Shown: positions 33,877-45,013, counted from the stretch's first letter. The stretch is 64,000 bases of DNA from Orbilia blumenaviensis (GCA_036872755.1 JAVHNS010000004.1:1612001-1676000); one strand, 5' to 3'. The notes: a model not told the origin generated them from the sequence alone. Program-made: numbers and translations.

Positions 33877-35273
33877 ATGGCGACACCGACCCTTTCAGTC
33901 CAGCCTATCCACCCCACGAACGATAGCAGGGTAAAGCATGCATACGCGGATGTCAACGGTCACAGGCTGCGTAAGAACTGCATGCACCCGTCAACACAAA
34001 AAAAAATACCACAGTGTATAACTAACCAGGACTGCTATATTTCCCAGATTATGTGATTGGAGAACCGAAATCTGGGAATCCGCGGGGGACTGTTCTTTGT
34101 GTGAGTTCTCTACGAAGAAATATATTTTAAGACACTTCTAAAATGAGTGATTACTTACTTGTGTACGACATAGATACATGGCTTTCCTGATATGTGGTGT
34201 AAGTGTGGTTTCCTACATAGACAATTGAAAGCCAGTGCAATACATGTCTACAGGGTAGACTGATCATATATAATCGATTCGTAGATACATGGAGATACCA
34301 GATCCCCATCCTCCTAGACCTAAACCTCCGAGTCATAGCTCCAGACTGTCTAGGCTACGGTGGCAGCGTAAGTCATTCTTCCAGAAAGGTTCTCTGGGTA
34401 ATCGAAATACTAAAAATGATACCAGTCAGCCCCAAAGCAACCCGAAACAATCTACAGCCTCAAACCCAACGCTGACACTCTAGCCGCCCTCCTCTCCCAC
34501 TTAAAAATCCCCTCTATCATTCTTCTCGCCCACGACTGGGGTTCCATGATCGCATGGCGTTTCTATAACTACCACCCAACTCTAGTCTCGCACATAATCT
34601 CCCTCTGCGTCCCCTACGACCCTCCACACCCGGGCTCGCCCTATCTAGACCTTGAAAAAGTCGTAAAAAAGCTTCCAAACTTCACATATCAGATTGCATT
34701 AGCAGATCCTCAAACCTTGGCGGATATGCAGAGTAAAGATCCCATTCGACGGTTTTTGAAGGCAATGTATAGAGGTGTTGGGGATGGGAAGGGGAGTAAA
34801 GGTGGGACTATCAACGTGAGGAAGGATATATTGAAAAGTGTGGGAGATATGCCCCGTGGGCGGATTATTAGTGAGGAGGAATTGGAATGGTATGTTGAGC
34901 AGTTTTATAAGACGGGGATGCATGGGCCTTTGGCGTATTATAAGAACAGGAGAAAGAATTGGGAAGATGAACAAATGTGAGTACTCTTTTTATCTCCCTC
35001 CCTTGGTACTTGAAGGTATGTGAGTCCTAACAAATGGGGTTATAAAGGCTACCTGATCCAATTGTCAAAGTTCCGGTGCTGTTTATCGGTGCCACACGGG
35101 ATGCCGCACTGCCACCATCGATGGCACTTGGGCAGAAGAAATTCATTCCAGATCTAACTACAAAGCAGGTGGAAGCAAGCCATTGGATGGTATGGGAACA
35201 GACAGACGAGGTTAACGAAATCTTAAAAGACTGGATTGGGAATGTAGTCTTCGCCTCAAAAGCAAAGCTGTGA
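33877..35273 (+). CDS. Epoxide hydrolase-like alpha/beta-hydrolase, six exons
   Basis: Exons 33877-33970, 34048-34100, 34174-34198, 34285-34367, 34426-34976 and 35048-35273 sum to 1032 bases, or 343 residues. Exon 3 is only 25 bases but supplies the oxyanion motif HGFPD (residues 51-55). Exon 4 gives YTWRYQIPILLDLNLRVIAP and DCLGYGGS. Exon 5 carries the nucleophile elbow AHDWGSMIAWR with Asp122, the aspartate expected of epoxide hydrolases. Exon 6 has the charge-relay acid Asp287 (GATRD) and His314 (ASHWMVWEQ). The lid region lies between about residues 150 and 265. All donors are GTAAG or GTGAG and all acceptors are AG. It probably hydrolyses epoxides of lipids or xenobiotics; the substrate is unknown. 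The N-terminal ATG at 33877 precedes VQPIHPTNDSRVKHAYADVN, normal for this group. Confidence 0.88.
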
Positions 35274-35475
35274 TTTTCAGTTATCTTTATGATACTAAGA
35301 AAAAAGACAATATTACAATTTCGAAACTGCGCCACCGCGCGCGCTCGATAACACGCCTCCCACAATTATAATGTACTAGTTTCAGGCAGTAAGCAAGATA
35401 TCTACGTTAAAAAAAAAAGAAACACACCAGCTGGACAAGCCCTTAACATAGTCTCAGCAGCTCTTCTTGTGTCCA
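35274..35475. other. Short convergent spacer
   Basis: Two hundred bases between convergent stop codons of the epoxide-hydrolase-like and reductase-like genes. Nothing is recognised beyond an A-rich run near 35410. Confidence 0.5.
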
Positions 35476-37208
35476 TTAAAGCTCCCTTGCATCAATTTTA
35501 ATACCAACGTCACTCAGTCTCTTCAAGAAGTTTTCACCCAGGCATGTCGGTGTGAGGACGCCACCCCCAATAACATGCCCCAGTCCCTCCTTCTTCGTCT
35601 TTCCTTTCTCCATATCCAATATCGTAAGCGCAGCCTCTACAATGAACAACCCCGTCAAAGCATACGCATCTCCTTCATTATACTGAAAGGTTCCGAGCAC
35701 CTTCGCGCCCTTCTTCTCACCACCGTCCTCGTCAACAACTCCAACCGCTCTCCAATCCAGATTTCCCTTCTTATTGATATCAAAATTCTGGTCAGGTCCA
35801 AACCCAGGCTTGGTGATGACCTTTCGTGCAAACCATCTGAAGGGCTTGAGAAGAACACCGATGGAAAGAAGGCCAATAGTGATCCAGGTTGCCAGCCCCT
35901 CGAAGAGGGATTTCACACGTTTGTATTCCTCGAAGGAGAAGTTATTACCCCAGGATTTTTCTGGGGCGTTTTGTTGCGTGAGACCCCAGGAGCGCATTAC
36001 GATCGCACGGTCTGGCGTAGCCTGGATCCATGGTGTAAGCTTGCCGAGGGTTGGGTGGTTAAAAACTGGTAGGTGAGACGGCGAGGAGTAGGGGCGTTGG
36101 ACGGGCGAAAGAGCTAAGGGCTTCGAAGCGTGGGCGAGTTTTGAAAGGCCGTAGACTTCGATAGTGCTAAAGAACGTTTCCATGGTGCCTCCGGATGCGC
36201 CACCACTAATAATTGGTTAGTATATTGAAAAAAATCGTTATGAAGTCGATTTTGACATACTTAAGATTGTGGAGCGAGAAGGTGACATCCTTAGTTCCCG
36301 CATTATATTTTTCTCTAATAAAGTTTGCAATCTTGAACGCGACGATATCTGCAGGTGCGGAGTCAAAGGCACATTGGGGGACAATCTACTGATATATTAG
36401 CATAGATTTCGCTATGCACCGTTTCTTTTTTCGGTTGAAGGATAGCGAATCTTACAAATGCACCAGTCTGCTTCGCTACCTCGTGGTACTTCTCTATCAT
36501 CTCCAGGACCCATGGGTATTCTCCAGTGCCTAAAAGGGATTAGCATATATGCATAAAGTGCGGTAGCGAATACGAAATGTAAGCTTACAATCAATGTAGT
36601 GGGTTCCAGCTTCGGCACACGCCTTGACTAGTTTGGATCCATATCGGCAGTACTGTAATATTCCTCGTCAGATTCCATAATAAACATGGGTGTTTGCAGG
36701 CTGGTTGTTCTTGGTCTACTAACCGGTCCAACTGTGGTAACGACGACTTTGCAGGAGCTGGCAAGCTTAATAGCGGATACTTCGTCTAGATCCGCTACAA
36801 TAGTTTCTAAATATACAAAAATCCCATTCAAGTATCGTTAGCACTATTCTATGACGTATGAATGGACATTCGTAGAAGCAGAAAAAGCGCGTTGTGGCCC
36901 AAAAATCCAACACACCTCCAACTTTGGTGCCACCTCGCCACGGCTACACAGCTTGCTGAGTTCCGACTGGACGCTTGGTATACTTGTACTTATACAGTAT
37001 CACATTGAAGGTACGTACCAGGTAAGGTTCTATCCGGGTAGTCTCTACGGATGTCTCGCAGTTTCGCAGTGAGTTTGTCCTGAGAACGCCCGGCAATGGC
37101 CCATTGGAGATCAGATGGTGCGTGTTTGCATATATATTGAGCTGCGATCCAGCCTGTGAAGCCGGTGGCTCCAAACAGGATTAAATCGAGTCGGCCGTCT
37201 TTGGGCAT
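35476..37208 (-). CDS. Saccharopine dehydrogenase-like NAD(P)-binding oxidoreductase, six exons
   Basis: Exons on minus: 37208-37019, 36806-36724, 36652-36589, 36529-36456, 36385-36261, 36205-35476, totalling 421 residues. The N-terminal Rossmann motif is LILFGATGFTGWIAAQYIC. Splicing gives DRTLPETIVADLDE, SSCKVVVTTVGP, YCRYGSKLVKACAEAGTHY, then DCTGEYPWVLEMIEKYHEVA, IVPQCAFDSAPADIVAF and NGGASGGTMETFFS. These strings match the fungal and mycobacterial trans-acting enoyl reductase/saccharopine-dehydrogenase-like family, not true lysine-pathway enzymes. A hydrophobic segment (WITIGLLSIGVLL) near residue 285 suggests membrane or lipid-droplet association. Intron 1 is 212 bp, longer than the other four (55-75 bp), and contains an alternative open stretch that I reject because it breaks the frame. 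The substrate is unknown. Confidence 0.85.
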
Positions 37209-39425
37209 TGTGATTCAATTCAATTGGTTTAGTTGCCGACGGATGTGGAGGTCCGATGTATATGTATTCCGGTAGAGGGATGTAGGTATGTATAGTCTGG
37301 TAAATGTATTTTGCAATTGGTTTTGGTTTTTTAGAAGTGGTTGTTATAAAAACTGTCAATGCAATGAAGTGTCAAAGGGGACTTGCCAACAGAGCTTGAG
37401 CTGTATTTATACCACAGAGACAGCACATGAAGAGGTATTGTTTTTCATACTGGGATTTTAATTTTCATTCTAGCTACTGACTGTTCAAGTGATCACGAAT
37501 GGGGCAATCTATTGAAGCTACATCATGGTGATGAAGCCTGAATGCAAGATCTGATACAAAGTTTCGTATTATCTTTGAGCAGATGGCATACTAGGTATAC
37601 GTATTTAAGCCTCGGCTGAACCAAATATCACACTATCGACATGGTCGAAAGATCGTGACAGTGGGGTGCGCATAAACCCGTTACCGCTTTTCAACTTAAT
37701 TGTATTTTATTTTTTATTTTTTATTCTTCTTCCGAAGAGAAAAGGAATCCAGCCTAGCCCTATTGCCCAATTCTGGAGACTTGGCCGCTGAGTAAAGAAT
37801 CACGATGTTTCAGGGCGCAGGCGATTCGCCATAGCAGGATTTATGGCAAGGGTGCGAGATATGCTTAGCTTCGGCGCCGGGGTTTTGAATCGCGCCGTTC
37901 GGGCACACCCATTTGCGGCGCTGATGCCGAATGCCACAGACTCAACGCAGGCCAACCCCAAAAACATCAAGAGATCATGGTATCGAGAATCCTTTCCCTT
38001 GATTGATTTGACCTCGTGGATTTTGAGATATCTTATGATATTAGCATGTTTATTTCGCTCATGCGTGGGTATTGCCCGCTGTTTGGTATTGTCGTCGACA
38101 TTAGAAGATTAACCAGGGAGCTCTATCATACATTCGATATCGTCATTGGGATGTCTATACCTCGCAATCTCGTATACATCAACTGATAATTCATCATCGA
38201 CTATCAGGTTGATTGTATACGAAGTTATACGAAATTATTTCTACGTAAGCCTACGCGTGGAGCGTAGGAGTTGGGTGCCTGGTGGAGGTGCCTCGACTCC
38301 TGTACGCAGGCTGTTCAACTTGCGCAATCGCTTTCGAAGGTGAAATCGGTTGATCAAGATGGGGATTTAGTCTCGAGGGTACTTATGGCGCTGAAAATTA
38401 TATTCTTCAAGCAATGAGTACCTGTCATTACTTCGTTTGTTCTCTTTCTATTACCTGAGACCGAGTTAGTGCATATATATCATTATTGAGGTACTAGCAG
38501 GATCCATAACATCTGTATCTGCAATATTAGTAGATATAACAATCTCATTTTCCATTATAACATTGGACAGAGAATTAATTAATTAGGCATATAACGGTAT
38601 TAATGGGGTAGAATTGGCCTGGTCACTCGGATCTGATTGATCTCTTACTTTCGAAATTCCAGAACTAAGCGGTCGGCTAGGGACACCACCATGAGTATAC
38701 ATATTATCATTATTTTATGCATTGCAATATTGACTATACTAGACATAAAAACTTAATTGAGAAATAATCTAAGTCATTGTACAAATTTACAGTCAACTGG
38801 GCGTTCATAGGGGCCACTTCGTGGAGGCTGGCTTACGAAACGTCGGGACCAGCATCGATGCTTTCACCTTGAACGGATACTCTAAGTAGATTTGAAAACA
38901 CAGTAAACTAGTAGTGAATCTGCATAATCATCGCTAGAGTAATACCGGAGTACGCTGGATTAACTATTTTTGTATCTATTATATATCTGGATATTTCATA
39001 CGTCAAGAAATCAAATGTATAATGAAGCATCTGGAACAGTGCTCGTGTTCTTTGGTTCTTATGCACATAGGCTAGTTTGAGCCGAAGGTTTGGGTATACG
39101 TACGAGACAACCTTAGACTCGAAGAATTGACAATTTATTAGAGTAAAACCAAAATAACAATTTAGTAAAATTTAGGGGTTTCACTCTTCGTATCTCTGTT
39201 ATTTTTTAGTGTTATATACCTAAGTTAAAAGATGTAGCAAATTAAACTGTTGATTTTCACGACAAGATAAAGATCATATCAAGGTGGTGACAAGGGTCCA
39301 GAATCAAGCTCGCATGTGGTTTTGGCTCATCACTAAGCACGTCACACCCAAAACTCCCAACCCTCCTTCGATCTCTTTCAACCTCCAAACCTTCAAGACC
39401 CACCACCTCCAAAAATCCGTCCAAG
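37209..39425. other. 2.2-kb divergent spacer, no gene seen
   Basis: Lies between the reductase-like and PRCC-like start codons. It is AT-rich on the right half. The open frames at 37843-38343 have no protein-like features. Nothing else is recognised. Confidence 0.5.
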
Positions 39426-40643
39426 ATGGCATTGGTATCGTATTCCGACTCCGAAGGCTCAGACACCGAATCAGCACCTTCAGCACCATCCCTCCCACCT
39501 CCTCAGAAGGCCAAATCGTCACTATCATCATTCCTCCCACCACCCAGTAAAAAGCGAAAACTCGTCGACGACGTAAAATCCGACACAGCAGCGACAGGTC
39601 CACGAAAGATAAAGATCGAACTACCAAAGATCACGCCGGACGTGGAAAACGATAACGATGGAGGCGCTTCTTCGTCGCGTGCGAAGATCGGGAAGTCGGC
39701 TGGTGGAGGGATGTTGAGTTTTTTACCTGCGCCGAAGAGGACGGGCGTGGAAGCGGTGAAAGTCGCGCAGGAGTCTGAGAAGGAGGAGAAGAAGGCCGCA
39801 GCGGCTGCTTCTGCGAGTAACGGCGCGCCTAGGATGTTAGGAGGTGGGATTAAGAAGATGGAATACGCAGGGACGGGGATGGACCTGCACCCTACGGTAG
39901 AGGATGAGCCGGAATTCGCGCCTTCTGCCCCGGTAGTAGACGAAGTCGCAGTGACGCCGCCAGTGGAAACGAAGCCAGCTGGGCCGATACAAGGACGTGT
40001 TATCCAACCATTCTTTAGGAAGACGGCTCCTAAGAAGGCAACAAAACCAAAGGTCGCGCCGAAGGTGGAGGAAAAGAAGGTATCGCTGTTTTCGCTGGGG
40101 TCGGCACTGAACGAGCAGCCTCTGCCTACCTCCACAACAACGACGGCGGCCGAATATAAACCCCTATTAATAGAGGAATCGGCACCAGCAGTGGAGGATG
40201 AAACAGCGGCATCATATTACCAGCAGGAATACACAGAGAGTTATAGCCAACCGGCGCAGGGGCCACAGACCTTCCAGAGTATCAGCGAGGAAGTCGGGAT
40301 GGACGAAGCATCGATGCGAATGTTCATGGGACGGCGCGGGCGAAACGCAGAGATTAAGGTCATGGATTTCAACGTCGACCAAGAGTATGAAAAGAATGAA
40401 GCAGCTCGTGCAGCAGGCGAACTGGCGCCGGAAAGGAACGTCGTCAGGAGCATCAAACCTGGAAAGCACCAGCTTACCAGTTTGTTGAATGGTGCGTATA
40501 CGTTCCATTTCCCCATGTTGCATTTCTTAGTCAATATACTAACAAAATAAACAGCTGCACAAAGCCAGCGAGCGGCTCTCGAAGAATCCTTCGCAGAAGG
40601 ACGAAGGAACAAGAAAGAGGCTGGGTCAAAGTATGGCTGGTAG
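39426..40643 (+). CDS. PRCC-like (mitotic checkpoint regulator, MAD2B-interacting family) protein
   Basis: Homologue of the human PRCC nuclear protein family, linked to splicing and mitotic checkpoint function. Two exons (39426-40491, 40555-40643; 63-bp intron, donor GTGCGT) encode 384 residues. The N-terminus MALVSYSDSEGSDTES is the typical short acidic LVxYxDSE start. It is followed by Pro/Ser-rich low-complexity sequence with repeated SFLPxPxK motifs (SSFLPPPSKKRK, LSFLPAPKRTG) and an FFRKTAPKKATKP patch. The conserved C-terminal region is MRMFMGRRGRNAEIKVMDFN, continuing through the splice to end ALEESFAEGRRNKKEAGSKYGW. Lys/Arg clusters look like nuclear localisation signals. It converges with PRO3, 154 bases away. 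Confidence 0.88.
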
Positions 40644-40797
40644 CTAACTGGCTTTCATACCGAGCCGCCATCTTGTCGATATAAAACGAAGGGAAAGAAG
40701 AACGAAAGAAAGAAAAAATACGGTCTATTAATAATAATATCTCACAAGCTACTGATACAAAGAAATTGCTCCAGATCAATGGAAAACCACATTACAT

Positions 40798-41739
40798 TCA
40801 CTTGCTACCCAACCCCGCCGCCACTTTTGTTGCCTCCTGAATACCTCTTGCAATCGTACTCCTCAACCTTCCGTCCTCCAGGATCAATAGTCCACCGATG
40901 GTACACCCAGCTGGGGTACTAACCTTCTCACGGATGATAGCTGGATGTTCACCCTCTAACACCATACCAGCAGTACCCCTCATTGTCTGCGCAGCCATCA
41001 TCTGGGCCTCAACTCTGGGAAGCCCCATCATCACGCCTCCATCAGCCATAGCCTCCAACACCAATGCCATAAATGCCGGTCCACTGCCACAAAGCGCCGT
41101 CGAGGCATCCATATGCTTCTCCGCCAGGAAGATAGCTCGTCCGATCTGCGAGAAGATCCAGAACACCAGTTCCCGCTCTTCTTGTGGAATAAGAGCTGGA
41201 TCGCAGGATATAACTGTCATTGAGTCTCGAATCCTAGAGGCAGTATTGGGCATAACCCTAATCACGCGGGTGGAGGGGTCGACGAGAGCGGCGAGTTGAG
41301 AGAGGGTTACACCAGCTAAAATCGAGATGAGGAGTTTGCCCTTGAGAGCATTGCGGGTTTCCTCCACCGAAAGGATTTCAGAAACCATCTGGGGTTTACA
41401 GCCGAGAATGACGATATCAGAGAGTTGAGCGCCACGGGTGTTATCGCCAGCGATGATTGTGACTGGTGGAGATGTCAATGGGGAAAGGGTTGCTTGTGGG
41501 AATATCTTCCCCAGACGGGTAGCGGACTCGGGACGCTTCACACAGGCGATGAAGGAGGTTGGCAGGTGGGTGGGGGTCGATGGAGTCGATGGGAATGGTG
41601 AAGGAGGAGCGGTTTTGGACTCTGTGGCGAGAGCGGCGAGGATGCCAGACAGGACAGCGACACCCATTGTTCCGCAGCCAATGAAGCCAAGGGAAAGGCC
41701 CGAAACCTTTTTCTCCGTCATAGTGACGTTGATGCTCAT
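40798..41739 (-). CDS. PRO3: Pyrroline-5-carboxylate reductase
   Basis: Catalyses the last step of proline synthesis, the NAD(P)H-dependent reduction of pyrroline-5-carboxylate. The single exon encodes 313 residues, within the usual range. The N-terminal dinucleotide fold is LGFIGCGTMGVAVLSG. ILGCKPQMV and VIRVMPNTASRIRDSMTVIS are conserved core strings. The C-terminal dimerisation/active-site region has GSGPAFMALVLEAMADGG and VSTPAGCTIGGLLILE, close to the P5CR signature. The ATG at 41739 is followed by MSINVTMTEKKVSGLS; the internal Met at residue 7 is a possible alternative start. It shares a 289-base divergent promoter with DHFR. Confidence 0.96.
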   Translation of the reverse strand: MSINVTMTEKKVSGLSLGFIGCGTMGVAVLSGILAALATESKTAPPSPFPSTPSTPTHLPTSFIACVKRPESATRLGKIFPQATLSPLTSPPVTIIAGDNTRGAQLSDIVILGCKPQMVSEILSVEETRNALKGKLLISILAGVTLSQLAALVDPSTRVIRVMPNTASRIRDSMTVISCDPALIPQEERELVFWIFSQIGRAIFLAEKHMDASTALCGSGPAFMALVLEAMADGGVMMGLPRVEAQMMAAQTMRGTAGMVLEGEHPAIIREKVSTPAGCTIGGLLILEDGRLRSTIARGIQEATKVAAGLGSK

Positions 41740-42028
41740 TGTTCCGATTGTGGTATTTTTGCTGGTTTTTATTGGTATCTGTTTTGAATTTGAAAGATGG
41801 CGATGGTTGAAGCTCGACGAGGGATTTTAAAGGCTGGATGAGATTGGTCATAAGTTTTGGAGAGGCCGAAGTCCGGCCCCAAAAACGTTGGCTTGGCACG
41901 CACATGTCTACCGACAATCCTTCACGCCCCAACATCCCTCCCCCACCACCCCTCCCCCTTCACAACAAAAATTATAAGAAAAAAATATACAAGACACTAT
42001 CCTTGCCTAAGGCGGCTCCTCATCCGCG
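41740..42028. promoter_or_regulatory. Divergent promoter between PRO3 and DHFR
   Basis: 289 bases separate the two start codons. The DHFR side has a C-rich stretch (CATCCCTCCCCCACCACCCC-like, 41930-41960) followed by an A-rich stretch before the ATG. No specific factor site is claimed. Confidence 0.5.
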
Positions 42029-42742
42029 ATGTCGTACCCAGTCACCATAATCGTCGCATCGACCCCGCGACCAACGCTCGCCATCGGCAAGTCACTAACA
42101 AACGACATGCCATGGCCGCGGATCCCCTCCGAAATGTCATACTTCTCCCGCGTGACCCGTCGCGTGCCCACTTCGCCGCCCAATTCAGGATCAAAGTACA
42201 CCAACGCGGTAATAATGGGTAGAAAGACCTGGGACTCTCTACCGACAAAATACAAACCCCTCGCAGGGAGAGTCAACGTCGTAGTATCGCGGTCTGCATC
42301 GTCCACTACCTCAGCGTTTGGCGAACTATGGGTTGAGAATATTGAGGAAGGGGTTAGGCTTTTGAAACAGAAGCTTACTACGTCATCGTCATCGATATCA
42401 TCGGGAGAAGGGACGTCTCTAACGGGAGAGAAGGAGGGAACGCTAGCACTTCATAAGATTTTTATCATTGGTGGTTCACAGATCTATAAACTAGCTATGG
42501 AGCTACCGAAGACCAGCGATGCGTTTCCGACACGTATTCTTCACAGCACGATATTGACACCAGACTATGCTGCTGAGGAGGGCGTGGATGTGTTTTTCCC
42601 CCCAATTGATGAAACCCAATGGACTAAGGGCGACCTCGACCAGCTTGTTGAAGTCACAGGCGAGAAGCGGGAGACGGTGGAAGGGCTGAGGGAGGATAAT
42701 GGCGTTACTTTTGAATTCGGGGTTTGGGAACGGAAGTTGTGA
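42029..42742 (+). CDS. DFR1: Dihydrofolate reductase
   Basis: Reduces dihydrofolate to tetrahydrofolate with NADPH for thymidylate and purine synthesis. One intronless exon gives 237 residues, somewhat long as in other ascomycetes. Recognisable elements are TIIVASTPRPTLAIGKSL at the N-terminus, NDMPWPRIPSEMSYFSRVT (the substrate loop and helix B, with the Trp-Pro pair and acidic Glu), NAVIMGRKTWDSLPTKYKPL (NADPH-binding), RVNVVVSRS, and KIFIIGGSQIYKLAM (the GG pair of the cofactor site). A Ser/Gly-rich insert (about residues 119-135) separates strands as in other fungal enzymes. The C-terminus ends FEFGVWERKL. Confidence 0.95.
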   Translation: MSYPVTIIVASTPRPTLAIGKSLTNDMPWPRIPSEMSYFSRVTRRVPTSPPNSGSKYTNAVIMGRKTWDSLPTKYKPLAGRVNVVVSRSASSTTSAFGELWVENIEEGVRLLKQKLTTSSSSISSGEGTSLTGEKEGTLALHKIFIIGGSQIYKLAMELPKTSDAFPTRILHSTILTPDYAAEEGVDVFFPPIDETQWTKGDLDQLVEVTGEKRETVEGLREDNGVTFEFGVWERKL

Positions 42743-43734
42743 GCTGGTGGGTTTGAAAAGAGGGAGGAGAAGGTTCTACAGGAGCCTGGAATATTCTGGT
42801 GCCAGCGCTGAGTATGGTTTATTATTATGACTCCGAGACCAACCTCGAGCACGACTATCACTATTATTCCGAATGCCCTCACACACCAAGATCAGACACC
42901 AGGTCAAAAAAATATCACAAAAGCAAGACCGGGAAACCAAAAAAATATAGCTATCCCTGTTGAGGAAGAAGACGGCTATTGTGTCGAAAACCCTGCTAAC
43001 GACTCTCCCGAGGAGTCAGAACAAGCGTCGCCCGGCTGTTGGCACAAAGATTGGTGATATTCCCCTCCTTCTCGAAAGAGAGAGAAAAGAGTAAAGGAAA
43101 CAAAAAGAAGGCAACCAAATATGGTGACCAGATTCTCTTCGGTATAATATCCAACTGTGATGGGCAGAATCCACTTACCTGCTTCCTATCAAGTCGGCGA
43201 AGACAAGCATGATGACAGCCAGCCATTCTACCTCAGACTAGAGCCATAAAAAAAGAAAAAGACGTAGCAGGTTTGCTTAGAACGGCCATTAAATCGTGGT
43301 GGGGGATATTACGGAATTTGGACTCTGGCAAAAACTTGAACAAGGACTGAGGACGCCGCAAGCCTTATTAAAACGTAAATTGGGAGTAGTTAAGAAAACC
43401 CGGTTAAACAGTCGTGGGCTAAGTATAGTAATATGCTGCGTTTTGCAGCAGGCCTTGTATTGCATTTTTTTGTGTACCATAATAAAATCTACTAGTAGTA
43501 ATGATAATGATAACAGACAAGAAGAAACAATTGCGCCGAAGAAAGAATCGCTAAGGAACAAAAAAATATATGCAGTGTCCTCCCATGCGAATAAATGAAT
43601 ACAAAGAGGAGTGTCGGTGGGTTTTGACAGGAAATGGAAGTTAATGGAAGTTATGGACTGATAGGAAGAAAACATAGGGAATAGGATCGAGGTAGGAAGA
43701 GGTGACGAATGGTCTGCATATTTCTTTTTTATTT
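42743..43734. other. Convergent spacer, no gene seen
   Basis: About 1 kb between the DHFR stop and the stop of the coiled-coil gene. Open frames at 43289-43675 are low-complexity and not convincing. Confidence 0.45.
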
Positions 43735-44349
43735 TTATTCATCGTCTTTTGATCGGTTTTCCTGACCAGCCCTCTTCTTTTTTCCGGGAGTAGAAGGACC
43801 AGCACTAGGGCTACTCTTTGGTGGAATCCTCAGTAGTTTTTCAAGCTTTGACAAAGGTCGGCGGCTACCACTACTTCTTGATGGGCTGCCTCCACTGCTA
43901 GCTCTACCGCCTCTACCTTTCGGAGAATCAATTCCAGAAGACGCGACACGATTCCCAGTTTTAGCCTCGAAAAATTGAACACGGTAAGCCGCCTCCTCGG
44001 CCCTCCTTCTATTCTCCGCTTCACGTCTTTTCTCCTCATCCTCAGCACGCATAGCAGCCTTCCTACGCTCCATAATCTCATCAACTTCCCCAAGTGTCAA
44101 AATTCTCTCCTGCCCACCAGCATCTATAATCTCTTGCTCCAATACCTCCTTCATCCTCTCCAGCCTTTGTTGTTTCATTAGATTGTTCCTCGTAGGTCGT
44201 AATAAGGTATTATAACACTCTCCGACGGTACGTATATCGGCTTCACCGAAGGGATCTCCCGCAGCACGGCGAGCTTGTAGGCATTTTTGGTCGACAGGGT
44301 AAAAAGGGGAGGACAGGTATTCTTGTGCAGACATTTTGATGGTAGACAT
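43735..44349 (-). CDS. Coiled-coil protein of unknown function
   Basis: A 204-residue intronless frame. The N-terminus (MSTIKMSAQEYLSSPFYPVD) is followed by a helical region (about residues 45-130) very rich in Arg, Glu and Lys with heptad-like spacing (RLERMKEVLEQEII, EIMERRKAAMRAEDEEKRRE). A Ser/Gly/Arg-rich basic tail (about 145-204) with PSRSSGSRRPLSK and PGKKKRAGQ follows. I recognise no domain. Its ATG lies only 30 bases past the RPB9 stop on the same strand, so its promoter must overlap RPB9. It could be a short transcription-unit partner of RPB9 or an independent gene. Length, composition and lack of stops support it being real. Confidence 0.65.
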   Translation of the reverse strand: MSTIKMSAQEYLSSPFYPVDQKCLQARRAAGDPFGEADIRTVGECYNTLLRPTRNNLMKQQRLERMKEVLEQEIIDAGGQERILTLGEVDEIMERRKAAMRAEDEEKRREAENRRRAEEAAYRVQFFEAKTGNRVASSGIDSPKGRGGRASSGGSPSRSSGSRRPLSKLEKLLRIPPKSSPSAGPSTPGKKKRAGQENRSKDDE

Positions 44350-44379
44350 GCAGTCGAGACGGATGATAATGTTCGACGC

Positions 44380-45013
44380 CTAGTCGAAAATCTTTCCGCA
44401 CGAGCAACAAACGTAGAAGAGACGCTAGAGAAGGGACAGTGATTGGTTAGTGACATTGAAGAGCTTTGTGAGGAGAATGTGAAATTTGGGAATGTACCAT
44501 CTTTGTATCCTCTTTTCTCTGTTGTGACTGGAAAAACACGGCTTCGGTTTCCTTGCAGGCAGGGCAAGGACGGTTCGAACGCGGAAGCTATAATATAGTG
44601 AACTCGAGCTCAGCATTATATTCCACCTTCGTATACCCCCTCCCCTTTAAGGACATGTTAATCCATCTCAAAACGTCCACAGAGCAGACATACAGTAGGA
44701 TCACTGCCGACATCGGTGGTCACACCGGCTGTCTCTTCCGCGACGGAGCTGAGTACGTTTCGAAAGACGCATTGGGAGGCAGCTTCATCCTCAAAGCCAC
44801 AGTTTCGACAGACGTAGATGAGGCGACGGTGTTCGCGGCTTTCCTTGGGGTATAACATGTTGGAGCTAGTATTACCACGTTAGCTAGCTGGCTTGAACCG
44901 ATATTGGAGGGTATGATGGGTGTAGCGTACCATTCGCGACAGAAACGAAACGTGATCTTCTCGGCGGCCTCTCGTTCGCGAGGGTTCTGGAGGGCAGCGG
45001 CGTCGTCTTCCAT
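44380..45013 (-). CDS. RPB9: RNA polymerase II subunit RPB9
   Basis: Small zinc-ribbon subunit of RNA polymerase II, involved in fidelity and TFIIS-linked cleavage. Four minus-strand exons (45013-44931, 44865-44694, 44587-44498, 44424-44380) sum to 390 bases, 129 residues (yeast has 122). The N-terminal zinc ribbon is rebuilt by splicing: FRFCRECSNMLYPKE with YVCRNCGFEDEA. The linker CVFRNVLSSVAEETAGVTTD is diagnostic. The C-terminal zinc ribbon spans exons 3 and 4: RPCPACKETEAVFFQSQQRK, EDTKM, then RLFYVCCSCGKIFD. Donors are GTACGC, GTATGT and GTACAT; acceptors are all AG. The last exon encodes only 14 residues. Confidence 0.95.

Noticed and set aside
38216..38228. Thirteen bases identical to one arm of a loxP site
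   Set aside because: No inverted partner arm is present at the required 8-base spacing, so it is most likely chance.
37843..38343. Two open frames upstream of the PRCC-like gene
   Set aside because: Low complexity, no homology recognised, no splice signals linking them to a longer gene.
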